DNA from: Phaeocystidibacter marisrubri
GTDB taxonomy: Bacteria > Bacteroidota > Bacteroidia > Flavobacteriales > Schleiferiaceae
Length of the DNA stretch: 64,000 nt
Assembly (NCBI RefSeq): GCF_008933165.1
Contig: NZ_WBVQ01000002.1
Span: 457,569-521,568, forward strand
Direction of reading: 5' to 3'
Every line of letters begins with the position of its first letter. Position 1 is the stretch's first letter. Shown in pieces: positions 1 through 8,140 of the stretch. A program made the position numbers and the translations under genes. The notes beneath the pieces were generated by a model. That model was not told the origin of the DNA, searched no databases, and saw nothing but the letters and a program-made list of their open reading frames with translations.

Positions 1-302
1 AAACAGCAAGCGTTGTGATGAGCCAAGGATTCGGTGTTCCCGCCTTTCCGGTGGACACACATATCCATCGATTAATGTATCGCTGGGGCTTGACTACAGG
101 TAAAAATGTGGTGCAAACAGAAAAAGATGCGAAACGTCTATTTCCAGAAGAGAAATGGAACAAGCTACATTTACAAATCATCTTTTACGGAAGACAATAT
201 TGCCCAGCCCGTGGTTGGGATCTCAGAAAGGATATCATCACAAAAACAATTGGAAGAAAATCGGTGATTTCCGAATGGGAAAAGGCCAATGGACCTCTTT
301 AG
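1..302 (+). CDS. nth: Endonuclease III-like DNA glycosylase, C-terminal part (5' end outside the window)
   Basis: The reading frame is open from the first bases and ends at a TAG at 300-302, so this is the C-terminal ~100 residues of a protein whose start lies outside the window. The motif VDTHIHR after SQGFG.PAFP is the HhH-GPD glycosylase signature that carries the catalytic Asp of the Nth/MutY family (base-excision repair of oxidised pyrimidines). Canonical Nth proteins then carry a four-cysteine [4Fe-4S] loop. Here only one cysteine (YCPARGW) is present and the other three are absent, so the cluster is probably missing. The stop overlaps the stop of the convergent neighbour by 4 bp. The family is clear. 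The exact substrate class is not, because the N-terminal half cannot be seen. Confidence 0.85.
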   Translation, partial: TASVVMSQGFGVPAFPVDTHIHRLMYRWGLTTGKNVVQTEKDAKRLFPEEKWNKLHLQIIFYGRQYCPARGWDLRKDIITKTIGRKSVISEWEKANGPL

Positions 303-3300
303 AAGTCGGTGCTAAGTGAGAAGTAAAAGACGTTGTCCAACATCTTTCCATCTTCAATCCCCCAAGCCCAGTCCACGCGACAGAAATAACCCAGAATACG
401 ACTTCTCAAGCCGAAGCCCACTCCACCGATAAACGGATCTCTTTGGGTGTCTAGAACCACTGTGTACCCAGGAGTACTAACCGTTCTGGTATTCAACGCA
501 TTTTCTTCAGAGTACGGATGAAGTCCATTCCACGCGGTACCTACATCCCCAAATCCAATGATCTGAAAGTTCGCGAGGAAATCGTTCTGAACCGGACCAT
601 TGTACAGGTACTTCACAATGGGAACGCGAAGTTCTGAGTTGATGACTACAAAACTATTTCCGTTACGCGCATTCTGATAGAAACCACGCATATTGGTCAC
701 CACCGTTTGGAACACGTAGTTTTCGTTGGTTGCAAATGGAGTGTTGTTCTGGAAACCCGGACTAAATTCGTTGTCAACTCCTCCCAAATAGTGCAATAAT
801 TTTTCACGACCAAAGGAGGTTCCAAAAGCAAATCGATTCGCCCAGATTATCTCTCTGTGAACAGGCGTATAATGTCTCCAATCTATCCCAGCCGTGAACA
901 GGCCAGAATTTGCCTTACTGAAGTTCTCATAGAATTCAGAGAAGACTTTATACCGCAATCCGTGATACAAGTTTACCCCCTTCTTACGTGTGTCATCATA
1001 CACGTACTCGAATTTCAATATCCCGTAATCGGTAATCGTGATCGGATCCGTTTCTGGTGGAGCAATGGCCCCAGCATTATCCATCAAGATAATCTTTCGC
1101 TGATTTCGATATCCGGCAGAAAACTTGATCGCATCTACTTCACTAAATGGCCAAGTATACTTCTGGTGGGCTTCGTAGGTAATATATCTACCGTTTAAAT
1201 TCAAATCGCTCAAGTACGTCACTTGACTCCTTCGATATAGCGTAGTTTCCTGATTGAGGCGTTTTTTAGAGTTGATGAATCCGACGAAAAATTCTGAATT
1301 AGGACTTAAACTCACTCCAGGAATAGGCTGAAAATCCGTTCTGAATCCGGCGACGGCTCTATAGTCGTTCATCAAGTCGATTACCCCCACTTTGAACATG
1401 GCATTGAAGCCAGTATTGATGAGTCCGCCACTTGGAGACCCCGTGAAAGGCTGATACTGCGGATAATCAAAAACGTTATCGATGGTTACTGTAAACTCAT
1501 CTCGCTGGAAAGTGAGGAAGTAATTTCTCGCCGTGGGAATGGGAAAGTCTTCGCCAAACAAACTGTCGTTATTCGCCAATTGAGTGGTTCGGAGTTGTGG
1601 TACGGATCTCGGCCGAATCAACTCCAAAGCCTTGGGATCAAACTCGTAGTTATGGATATCAATATCTCGACTTGATCGAACATCCGAAATATCTTGAGAG
1701 TCTTCGGTAGGGAAGGCTCCATTCGCATTGCGCGATGCGCGTTTAAATTCACTGGGCCACACAAATTCGGTAACGCCCAAACGATATCGACCATCACGGA
1801 GGTAAATGCGCGCAACTCGTCCCGACTCGGCATTGATGTCATACCCCATAGCACCATAGCCTGGATTGTAAATCTCAGCTTGTTCAATGGAATAGTTATA
1901 ATGGGTAGTTGTATCTACATAGGCGATTGAACTATCCAGTCGCACTAAAAACTCAACAGGAGGTCCCTGAGAAGATGCCAAATAAGCAAAATGACTTTTA
2001 TCCACGGCCCTGGGTTGATACTCATCAAATCCGTCCGGCGTATTCAACCTCCAAAGAACTTGATCTTTCCTACCATCCATTCGATAAATAAAGAGATCAA
2101 AATCCTTCGGATGAATGTATACCTCTTCTCGAAGTCGAAGTGTATCATCCTTTCGATTAGAGCGGAAGACGACAAAATTGTCGTTGTTGATGAAGATGGG
2201 ATCGAGGTCGGTATAGCCATCATTGGTCAGTGGAGTGACCGATCGGGACCGAACATTGTAAAGGAAGATATCCGATTGTCCTTGTTTAACAGCTGAGATG
2301 AGGAACTCTCTTCCATCCTTTGAGTACGTAATAGAACGAACCTTTTGGAAGATGAAAAACTCACGCTTCTCGAGCGTTTCATCTTCTACATTATAAAAGT
2401 AGAGCCAACTCATCCCCTCATCTTCCACTACCATGGCCAGGATCTTTCCATTGGGATGCCAAGCGAGAAGCGGGTAGGAAAAATCAGCATTCTGAGCGAT
2501 GAGATGACCGCCTCTTAAAGCGGTGGTTCTGTCGTTCTCTTCAACATCTAGAACATTCACTTTGTATTTTCCCAAGCGATTTGAAACGTAGGCTACATAT
2601 TTCCCTTCAGGAGATAGCAAGGGTCTGCTCAAAGAGGCATCTCTCCGACTTCGTCTGAGCTCTGAATCTTCTAAATCGTCATCGGTCCATCGGTCGGCAT
2701 AACGATCGGCGTAAAACTTGCGCCAGTTGGCTAGCAATTGATCGGAATTCACCCCGAGGTTGTACTGAAGTCCTTTATCGATACTTCGCTCGCCTATAGT
2801 TGTGTACAGAATATTCTTAATGGTAGCTTGTCCATAAGTCTGAGCGATATAATTCCATATGGAATGTCCAGCCATTCGAGCCTCCACACCCGTTAGGGCA
2901 TAGAGATGATCGTAATCATCATGGGCCATACCATCCATGATGTAATTCTCAACATCAGAAGTGTAGGGATAAGCCATGAAAGCCAGCAGCCCTTCCGTGT
3001 ACCACTCTGGGAGATTCAGAAGTGTACTATTTCGCAGACTCTGAGTAAAACCACCGTACATCAAGTTACCGAGTCCAAGTCCGGTTAGCCCCTCAATTAC
3101 CTGAGATTCCATATGGGTGTAATCACCGTCGAAATACACAAACATGCGGGTTCCATCAAAGTGGGTAACCCCCCCTGTATTGTAAGCATCCTCCGTAGAA
3201 GCGTTAACGTTGCTTTGCTTGAGGTCGGTAAGCGTGTTGAACACCATTACTTGGATACGCTCATCCAGAGGCACATCCAAGTTCGATTCGGTAATGGGCA

Positions 3301-3529
3301 TTTGGCGACTCATCATTCTAGCCACTTGCTCGGCCACATCTCTACCATTATCGTAGAAGAAAACGTCGAATCGTTCGTATCTAAAAAAGCGCCAATCAAA
3401 TTCTTTGTACTCTACTCTGTTCTTTCCGAAGGTTTGATGCAAACCATAGTAAAACTGCGCATTGCTCTCTAGGGTAGAGAGAACAATTGCGGAGCAGATT
3501 ATAATGAATCGAAGTAGGCCCTTTTGCAT
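299..3529 (-). CDS. Large secreted propeller protein with C-terminal outer-membrane beta-barrel (TolB/PD40-like, Omp85-like end)
   Basis: I chose the ATG at 3529 because it begins a good signal peptide (MQKGLLRF, hydrophobic core, ESNA-Q); an upstream in-frame ATG at 3568 adds 13 non-signal residues. A TAccTTTa box lies just upstream (3535-3542). After the signal come about 250 residues resembling the peptidase-MA fold, including LPEWYTEGL, but with no HExxH where the zinc site should be. TolB/PD40-type propeller blades follow (SPEGKYVAY, WHPNGKILA; roughly residues 290-560). A long barrel-like region with GFGDVGTAW and a terminal phenylalanine (FSLSTDF) ends the protein, as in surface-antigen D15/Omp85 domains. 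I infer an outer-membrane protein with a periplasmic propeller. Such proteins are often annotated as TolB-like in Bacteroidota, but the role is unknown. Confidence 0.75.
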   Translation of the reverse strand: MQKGLLRFIIICSAIVLSTLESNAQFYYGLHQTFGKNRVEYKEFDWRFFRYERFDVFFYDNGRDVAEQVARMMSRQMPITESNLDVPLDERIQVMVFNTLTDLKQSNVNASTEDAYNTGGVTHFDGTRMFVYFDGDYTHMESQVIEGLTGLGLGNLMYGGFTQSLRNSTLLNLPEWYTEGLLAFMAYPYTSDVENYIMDGMAHDDYDHLYALTGVEARMAGHSIWNYIAQTYGQATIKNILYTTIGERSIDKGLQYNLGVNSDQLLANWRKFYADRYADRWTDDDLEDSELRRSRRDASLSRPLLSPEGKYVAYVSNRLGKYKVNVLDVEENDRTTALRGGHLIAQNADFSYPLLAWHPNGKILAMVVEDEGMSWLYFYNVEDETLEKREFFIFQKVRSITYSKDGREFLISAVKQGQSDIFLYNVRSRSVTPLTNDGYTDLDPIFINNDNFVVFRSNRKDDTLRLREEVYIHPKDFDLFIYRMDGRKDQVLWRLNTPDGFDEYQPRAVDKSHFAYLASSQGPPVEFLVRLDSSIAYVDTTTHYNYSIEQAEIYNPGYGAMGYDINAESGRVARIYLRDGRYRLGVTEFVWPSEFKRASRNANGAFPTEDSQDISDVRSSRDIDIHNYEFDPKALELIRPRSVPQLRTTQLANNDSLFGEDFPIPTARNYFLTFQRDEFTVTIDNVFDYPQYQPFTGSPSGGLINTGFNAMFKVGVIDLMNDYRAVAGFRTDFQPIPGVSLSPNSEFFVGFINSKKRLNQETTLYRRSQVTYLSDLNLNGRYITYEAHQKYTWPFSEVDAIKFSAGYRNQRKIILMDNAGAIAPPETDPITITDYGILKFEYVYDDTRKKGVNLYHGLRYKVFSEFYENFSKANSGLFTAGIDWRHYTPVHREIIWANRFAFGTSFGREKLLHYLGGVDNEFSPGFQNNTPFATNENYVFQTVVTNMRGFYQNARNGNSFVVINSELRVPIVKYLYNGPVQNDFLANFQIIGFGDVGTAWNGLHPYSEENALNTRTVSTPGYTVVLDTQRDPFIGGVGFGLRSRILGYFCRVDWAWGIEDGKMLDNVFYFSLSTDF

Positions 3530-3611
3530 ACAGGATAAAGGTAAACAATCAAGATAGGCTATGCACACACATAACGCAATACGAACGGATTCAGTTTGCG
3601 GATGCCATCAA

Positions 3612-3643
3612 CAAAAAAACCACCTGCCATACGACAGGTGGTT
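3612..3643 (-). terminator. Rho-independent terminator of the 3686-5689 gene
   Basis: Stem AACCACCTG/CAGGTGGTT (3618-3626 with 3635-3643), 8-nt loop. On the minus strand it is followed by a run of seven T (3612-3618 read in reverse). It lies 43 bp beyond the stop of the T9SS cargo gene. Confidence 0.85.
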
Positions 3644-3685
3644 CCTTATGCTCATTCGGACTAACTAGTACTCCGAGAAATTCAA

Positions 3686-5689
3686 TTACTGTACAGTAAG
3701 CTTGAATGTGCTAACCGCGTCTCCTTTTTGTACGCTAAGTACGTACACACCAGGAGTAAGGTCAACAAGTGATACTGGAAGTGAAGTACCTGCGATTGCA
3801 GTTTCACTTTGTTGTACAATCACACGACCGTTCAAGTCTACTACACGGATATCAACAGAACCGTTAACATCACCGAACTCAAGATTCACGTAATCTGTAG
3901 CCGGGTTAGGGTAAACAGAGATTTCGTTGTTCAAATCTTGCTCATCGATAGAGATGGTCATACAAGCAGTAGCTGTAGCTGCTGGACAAAGAACCGCACG
4001 GATGTGTGGAGCGTTGAGATCCAAACTGTTTTGGAAACCAGTGTACCAACGTGGGCTGCTCAATGTGTAGTACATCAACGCTGAAGTTGGTGGCTCTGGG
4101 AAAGATTGGTCGTTACGGATGTTGATTGGGTTTGCATCAGCGTTAGAGAACATAGTAACTACGATGTAGTAAGCTCCTGTGTTCGCAGTGCTCAAGAAAA
4201 CTGGGTAACCATCTGTACCAGTAAGGTCAGCACGAATAACTCTGTTCGCAACATCTGTCGCTGTAACCGTGTGCTGGTAGTAAGCCAATGGTGAAGAAGG
4301 GAAACCGTTTGTGAAATCAAAACCAGTTGAGTCATACACGGTTACTTCAATTACACCACCTGCTACAGTAGAAGCAGACAACCAGATATCAGCACCGAAC
4401 AGACGCTCGTCTTGTTCAAGTTCCATACGTACCGCAAGTGCAGATCCATCAGGACCGATATTATCTGTACCGAAACGGTTATCGAATGAATTGAAGTCAA
4501 GTGACATCAATGAATCTGTCACATAAAGACGGAAAGTATCCATTGGCATAGGAGCCACTGTACCATTTACTGAATCCGACTTAGCGATGTAAACAATCTG
4601 ATAGTTGTCTTCAGCCGTTGGAGTCCATGATGAAGTGTTCATCACGTTGTAATCTGCAGTATCTCCAGCGTTCAAAGAAACAGAAGAAGAGTTCAATGTT
4701 TGGATTACATTCTGACCTCCGTCAAGAATTCTCATCTCAAGTTGAACATTCGTTTGGGTGTCCCAACCGAAGTTTAGAATGTTTGAGTCGAAAGAAACGG
4801 CGCGTGCTTGCTTCAAAGTCATGATGCCGTACTTGCTACCACCTGGAGTAGTACCATAGATCATGTCGTGTGCAGGAGCTCCGTCGTTGTTATCTACAAA
4901 ACGAAGTGAGTGACGTGGAAGATCAGCAATCACGATATCGTCAAGAATCCAGAAGTAGTAACTGTTACCGTTTGCATTACCTGGACGACCGTCAAAGATG
5001 AAACGAAGTTTCACGTTAGATTGGTTACCCAAAAGGCTAGAAAGGTTGTACTGAAGTCTGTCAGCATTTGGCGATTGACCGTTCACACCCAAGCTAGCAT
5101 CTGTGTAAGAAGTAATGGTGTCTGTCCAAGTTGTACCACCGTCGATAGAAAGTGCGATCTGGAAGTTAGCATAGAATACACGAGCGTAACTTTGCAATTC
5201 CAACATTACATAAGGGTGACCAGAAAGGTCAATAGAACCCGTAGTCAAAGTACCTACGTGAGGAGCTGGAGCTGTACCACCACCTTCGTTACCTTGAATA
5301 CCACCGTTATCTAGGAAGTCAGAATCGAAAATTACGAAACCGTTAGATGCAGTTGTAGAAAGGATTGGATCATTTGCCGCACCATAAGCACCTCTTGTAC
5401 CTTGAGTGTTGTCTGGCGTAGTGCTAGTACCTCTATATTCCCAAACTGCTGTTGCAAGTGGGTTGAGGTTACCATCGAAGCCTTGGTTGCTCCATGTAGC
5501 TGGGATGCCGTTTGCGAAATCTTCAGACCAAATAACGGCTTCTGTAGTAGCCGTCGACTGAAGTTGTTTTTTCACAACTGCATCTTTGTCCAACTTGCTC
5601 AATTGAGCAGGAAGTTGGTTCACATTCTCCTGACCGAAGGCTGTAACGCCAATAGCCAGACCAAGAAGAGATAAAGTAATCTTCTTCAT
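3686..5689 (-). CDS. T9SS type A sorting domain protein with adhesin-like jelly-roll domain (paralog A)
   Basis: The start at 5689 gives a clean signal peptide (MKKITLSLLGLAIG..AFGQ); the longer frame to 5806 has no signal character. After a short pro-region, residues ~45-245 look like a MAM/cleaved-adhesin (choice-of-anchor J) jelly roll: WSEDFANGIPATW at the start and LDDIVI at the end. The middle (~250-580) is of unknown type. The last ~75 residues are a typical T9SS type A sorting domain (YPNPATDYVN, VVDLNGRVI, LTPGVYVLSV). The protein is therefore expected to be exported by Sec, moved across the outer membrane by T9SS and kept at the surface or released. It closely resembles the next gene along its whole length, so the two are a tandem duplication. 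Its ligand or function is unknown. Confidence 0.85.
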   Translation of the reverse strand: MKKITLSLLGLAIGVTAFGQENVNQLPAQLSKLDKDAVVKKQLQSTATTEAVIWSEDFANGIPATWSNQGFDGNLNPLATAVWEYRGTSTTPDNTQGTRGAYGAANDPILSTTASNGFVIFDSDFLDNGGIQGNEGGGTAPAPHVGTLTTGSIDLSGHPYVMLELQSYARVFYANFQIALSIDGGTTWTDTITSYTDASLGVNGQSPNADRLQYNLSSLLGNQSNVKLRFIFDGRPGNANGNSYYFWILDDIVIADLPRHSLRFVDNNDGAPAHDMIYGTTPGGSKYGIMTLKQARAVSFDSNILNFGWDTQTNVQLEMRILDGGQNVIQTLNSSSVSLNAGDTADYNVMNTSSWTPTAEDNYQIVYIAKSDSVNGTVAPMPMDTFRLYVTDSLMSLDFNSFDNRFGTDNIGPDGSALAVRMELEQDERLFGADIWLSASTVAGGVIEVTVYDSTGFDFTNGFPSSPLAYYQHTVTATDVANRVIRADLTGTDGYPVFLSTANTGAYYIVVTMFSNADANPINIRNDQSFPEPPTSALMYYTLSSPRWYTGFQNSLDLNAPHIRAVLCPAATATACMTISIDEQDLNNEISVYPNPATDYVNLEFGDVNGSVDIRVVDLNGRVIVQQSETAIAGTSLPVSLVDLTPGVYVLSVQKGDAVSTFKLTVQ

Positions 5690-5922
5690 CTTTTGTGTTT
5701 TTGTTTGTTGTTGTGACGATTCTCGCCACCATCGATTTGTGTGTCTGTCAACTAGGTTAACGTTAAGAACACTGCAATGGTTGGTAGAGATTGAAGGTTT
5801 TCTCAACTAACCACGAAATGCTCTTCTAGACAAATAGCAAGATAGACTACCTCAGCGTCCTCACCAACAGAAGAATATATACCGGTAATACATATCACCT
5901 TATTAGTTGTAAAGGAGGGAAT

Positions 5923-5955
5923 AAAAAAAGCCGGCCCGAATCACTTCGGGCCGGC
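5923..5955 (-). terminator. Strong terminator between the two T9SS paralogs
   Basis: Perfect 11-bp stem GCCGGCCCGAA/TTCGGGCCGGC (5930-5940 with 5945-5955), TCAC loop, followed on the minus strand by seven T. It ends the transcript of the 5981-7993 gene, so paralog A should have its own promoter in 5690-5922. I found no clear TAnnTTTG box there. Confidence 0.9.
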
Positions 5956-5980
5956 TCATGTGCGAGCTAGTCAAGTATAC

Positions 5981-7993
5981 TTACTTGATGATGAGTTTGT
6001 ATGTGCTCATTGCTTCACCTTGAGAGATGTTCATCATGTAAACACCTGGAGTCAAGTTAGCAAGTGAAACTTCGAGGCTAGAACCTGCAACTGCAGTTTC
6101 GTTAGCACTCATGATAACGCGACCTTGAAGATCAACCACTTCGTAGTTGAAGTCTCCAGAGAAGTCGTCACCGAAGTTTACGAATACTTTGTCGTCAGCT
6201 GGGTTTGGACCAACAGTTACTTGGCTTTCGATAGAAACTTCTTCTACACCGATTGTCATACAAGTAGCAGCTGCAGAAGCTGGACAAGTAATTGCGCGGA
6301 TTAGAGGAGCGTTCAAAGAAAGGCTGTTAGAGAAACCTGTGTACCAACGTGGGCTGCTCAATGTGTAGTACATGATTGCAGACATTGCAGGTTGTGGGAA
6401 CGTTTGATCGTTCGCAATTGCAATTGCGTTAGCACCAGCATTTGAGAAGAACGTAGCCACGATGTAATAAGCACCAGTATTTGAAGTACTCAAGTACACA
6501 GGGAAACCGTCATTACCTGTAAGGTCAGCGCGGAAGAATCCGTTGTCAACATCCGTCTGAGTAATAGTGTGCTGGTAGTATGCCAATGGCTGAGTTGGGA
6601 AACCGTTTGTGAAATCAAAACCAGTTGAATCGTAAACAGTAACTTCAATCACACCACCTGGAACTGTAGCTGTTGACAAGTAGATGTCGGTAGCAAATAG
6701 ACGCTCGTCTTGAACAAGGTCCATACGAACTGCAACCGCAGAACCGTCATCACCGATGTTCGCTGTACCGAAACGGTTGTCGAATGAATTGAAGTCAAGT
6801 GACATCATTGAATCGGTAACGTAGATATCAAAAGTATCTGCAACAAGTGAAGTAACAGAGTCAGACTTCGCGATGTAAACAATCTTGTAGTTGTCTTCAC
6901 CAGAAGGAGTCCAAGCCGCAGTGTTCATCACAGAGTAGTCAGCAACAGCACCTGAAGCCAAGCTTACAGTTGATGAGTTCAAAGTTTGAACTACGTTGTT
7001 ACCGCCGTCCAAGATGCGAACTTCCAATGCTACGTTAGACTGCGTATCCCAACCAAAGTTAAGGATGTTTGAGTCGAAAGAGATAGCGCGGTTTTGCTTG
7101 AATGGCATAACACCATGCTTGCTACCACCAGCCACTGTACCGTAGATGATGTCGTGTGCAGGAGCACCATCAGTTGGGTTATCTACGAAACGCAATGAGT
7201 GACGTGGAAGGTCTTTCAATCGGATATCATCCAACATCCAGAAGTAGTAGCTGTTACCATTGGCGTTACCTGGGCGACCGTCAAAGATGAAACGCATCTT
7301 AACGTTGCTTTGGTTACCAATGATGCTAGATACGTTTACTTGTACCAAGTCAGCGTTAGGTGATGAGTTATTCACACCCAAAGAAGCGTCTGTATAAATA
7401 GTAGCCGTATCACCCCAAGTTGTACCACCGTCAATAGAGAAGGCTACTTGGAAGTTTGCGAAGAATACACGTGCGTAGCTCTCCATTTCCAACATCACAT
7501 ACGGCTCACCAGAAAGGTCGATCGTAGAAGTTGTCAATGTACCTACATGTGGAGCTGGTGCTGAACCACCACCCATGTTTGAGCTGTTACCGCCGTTATC
7601 AAGGTAATCAGAGTCAAAAATAATGAAACCGTTACCCGTTGTAGTCGATGCAATCGGAGCATTTTGTCCGGTAGAAACTCCAGAATAAGCTCCGCGTGAA
7701 CCTTCTGCGTTGGTTGGAGTGGTAGATGTACCACGGTATTCCCAAACTGCAGCTGCAAGCGGGTTCAAGTTCCCGTCATAACCTGCGTTTGTCCATGTTG
7801 CTGGGATACCATTCGCAAAATCTTCTGACCAAAGGATAGCTTCCGAGCCTCTGTAATCAGCAGACACGTTACCGCGTACCATAGTCTCCAAGTTTGCTTC
7901 TTCCAATTGCGCAGGAAGCGTGTTCGCTTGTTCCTGACCGAAGGCAGCTGCGCCAACCATCAGACCCAAGAGAGTCGGAGTAAATTTCTTCAT
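5981..7993 (-). CDS. T9SS type A sorting domain protein with adhesin-like jelly-roll domain (paralog B)
   Basis: The 670-residue product starts with a signal peptide (MKKFTPTLLGLMVGAAAFGQ) and a short Gln/Glu-rich pro-segment. It repeats the architecture of paralog A almost block by block: ILWSEDFANGIPATW at the start of a MAM/cleaved-adhesin-like domain, a shared RFIFDGRPGNANGNSYYFW segment, a long middle region, and a T9SS type A sorting domain at the end (GPNPADDKV, VVDLQGRVI, LTPGVYMMNI). The gene has its own -7 box (8043-8050) and terminator (5923-5955), so the two copies are separate transcription units. Most divergence is in the pro-region and the sorting domain. I infer a surface or secreted protein; the function is not recognisable. 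Confidence 0.85.
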   Translation of the reverse strand: MKKFTPTLLGLMVGAAAFGQEQANTLPAQLEEANLETMVRGNVSADYRGSEAILWSEDFANGIPATWTNAGYDGNLNPLAAAVWEYRGTSTTPTNAEGSRGAYSGVSTGQNAPIASTTTGNGFIIFDSDYLDNGGNSSNMGGGSAPAPHVGTLTTSTIDLSGEPYVMLEMESYARVFFANFQVAFSIDGGTTWGDTATIYTDASLGVNNSSPNADLVQVNVSSIIGNQSNVKMRFIFDGRPGNANGNSYYFWMLDDIRLKDLPRHSLRFVDNPTDGAPAHDIIYGTVAGGSKHGVMPFKQNRAISFDSNILNFGWDTQSNVALEVRILDGGNNVVQTLNSSTVSLASGAVADYSVMNTAAWTPSGEDNYKIVYIAKSDSVTSLVADTFDIYVTDSMMSLDFNSFDNRFGTANIGDDGSAVAVRMDLVQDERLFATDIYLSTATVPGGVIEVTVYDSTGFDFTNGFPTQPLAYYQHTITQTDVDNGFFRADLTGNDGFPVYLSTSNTGAYYIVATFFSNAGANAIAIANDQTFPQPAMSAIMYYTLSSPRWYTGFSNSLSLNAPLIRAITCPASAAATCMTIGVEEVSIESQVTVGPNPADDKVFVNFGDDFSGDFNYEVVDLQGRVIMSANETAVAGSSLEVSLANLTPGVYMMNISQGEAMSTYKLIIK

Positions 7994-8042
7994 GTTAAGA
8001 AATGTTTTAGTTAATCACTAATGAGCAATACGCAATATTACC

Positions 8043-8050
8043 CAAATTTA
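8043..8050 (-). promoter_or_regulatory. Bacteroidota-type -7 box upstream of paralog B
   Basis: On the minus strand this reads TAaaTTTG, a perfect TAnnTTTG match, 49 bp before the ATG at 7993 and just downstream of the gcvP terminator. No clear -33 TTTG element is seen. Confidence 0.5.
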
Positions 8051-8067
8051 ACTTAACATCAAATGAA

Positions 8068-8095
8068 GATGCCCCTCACTTTTGTAAGGGGCATC
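8068..8095 (-). terminator. Probable gcvP terminator
   Basis: Stem GATGCCCCT/AGGGGCATC (8068-8076 with 8087-8095) with a small TTTT-containing loop, 46 bp beyond the gcvP stop. The T-tract after it on the minus strand is weak (TTCATTTG), so it may be only partly efficient. Confidence 0.6.
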
Positions 8096-8140
8096 CACAT
8101 TATTTACCGAAAATTGATATTTACAACCAGTAAGTAGCTG

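Noticed and set aside
5690..5806. 39-residue N-terminal extension of T9SS paralog A
   Set aside because: It would bury the signal peptide and has no counterpart in paralog B.
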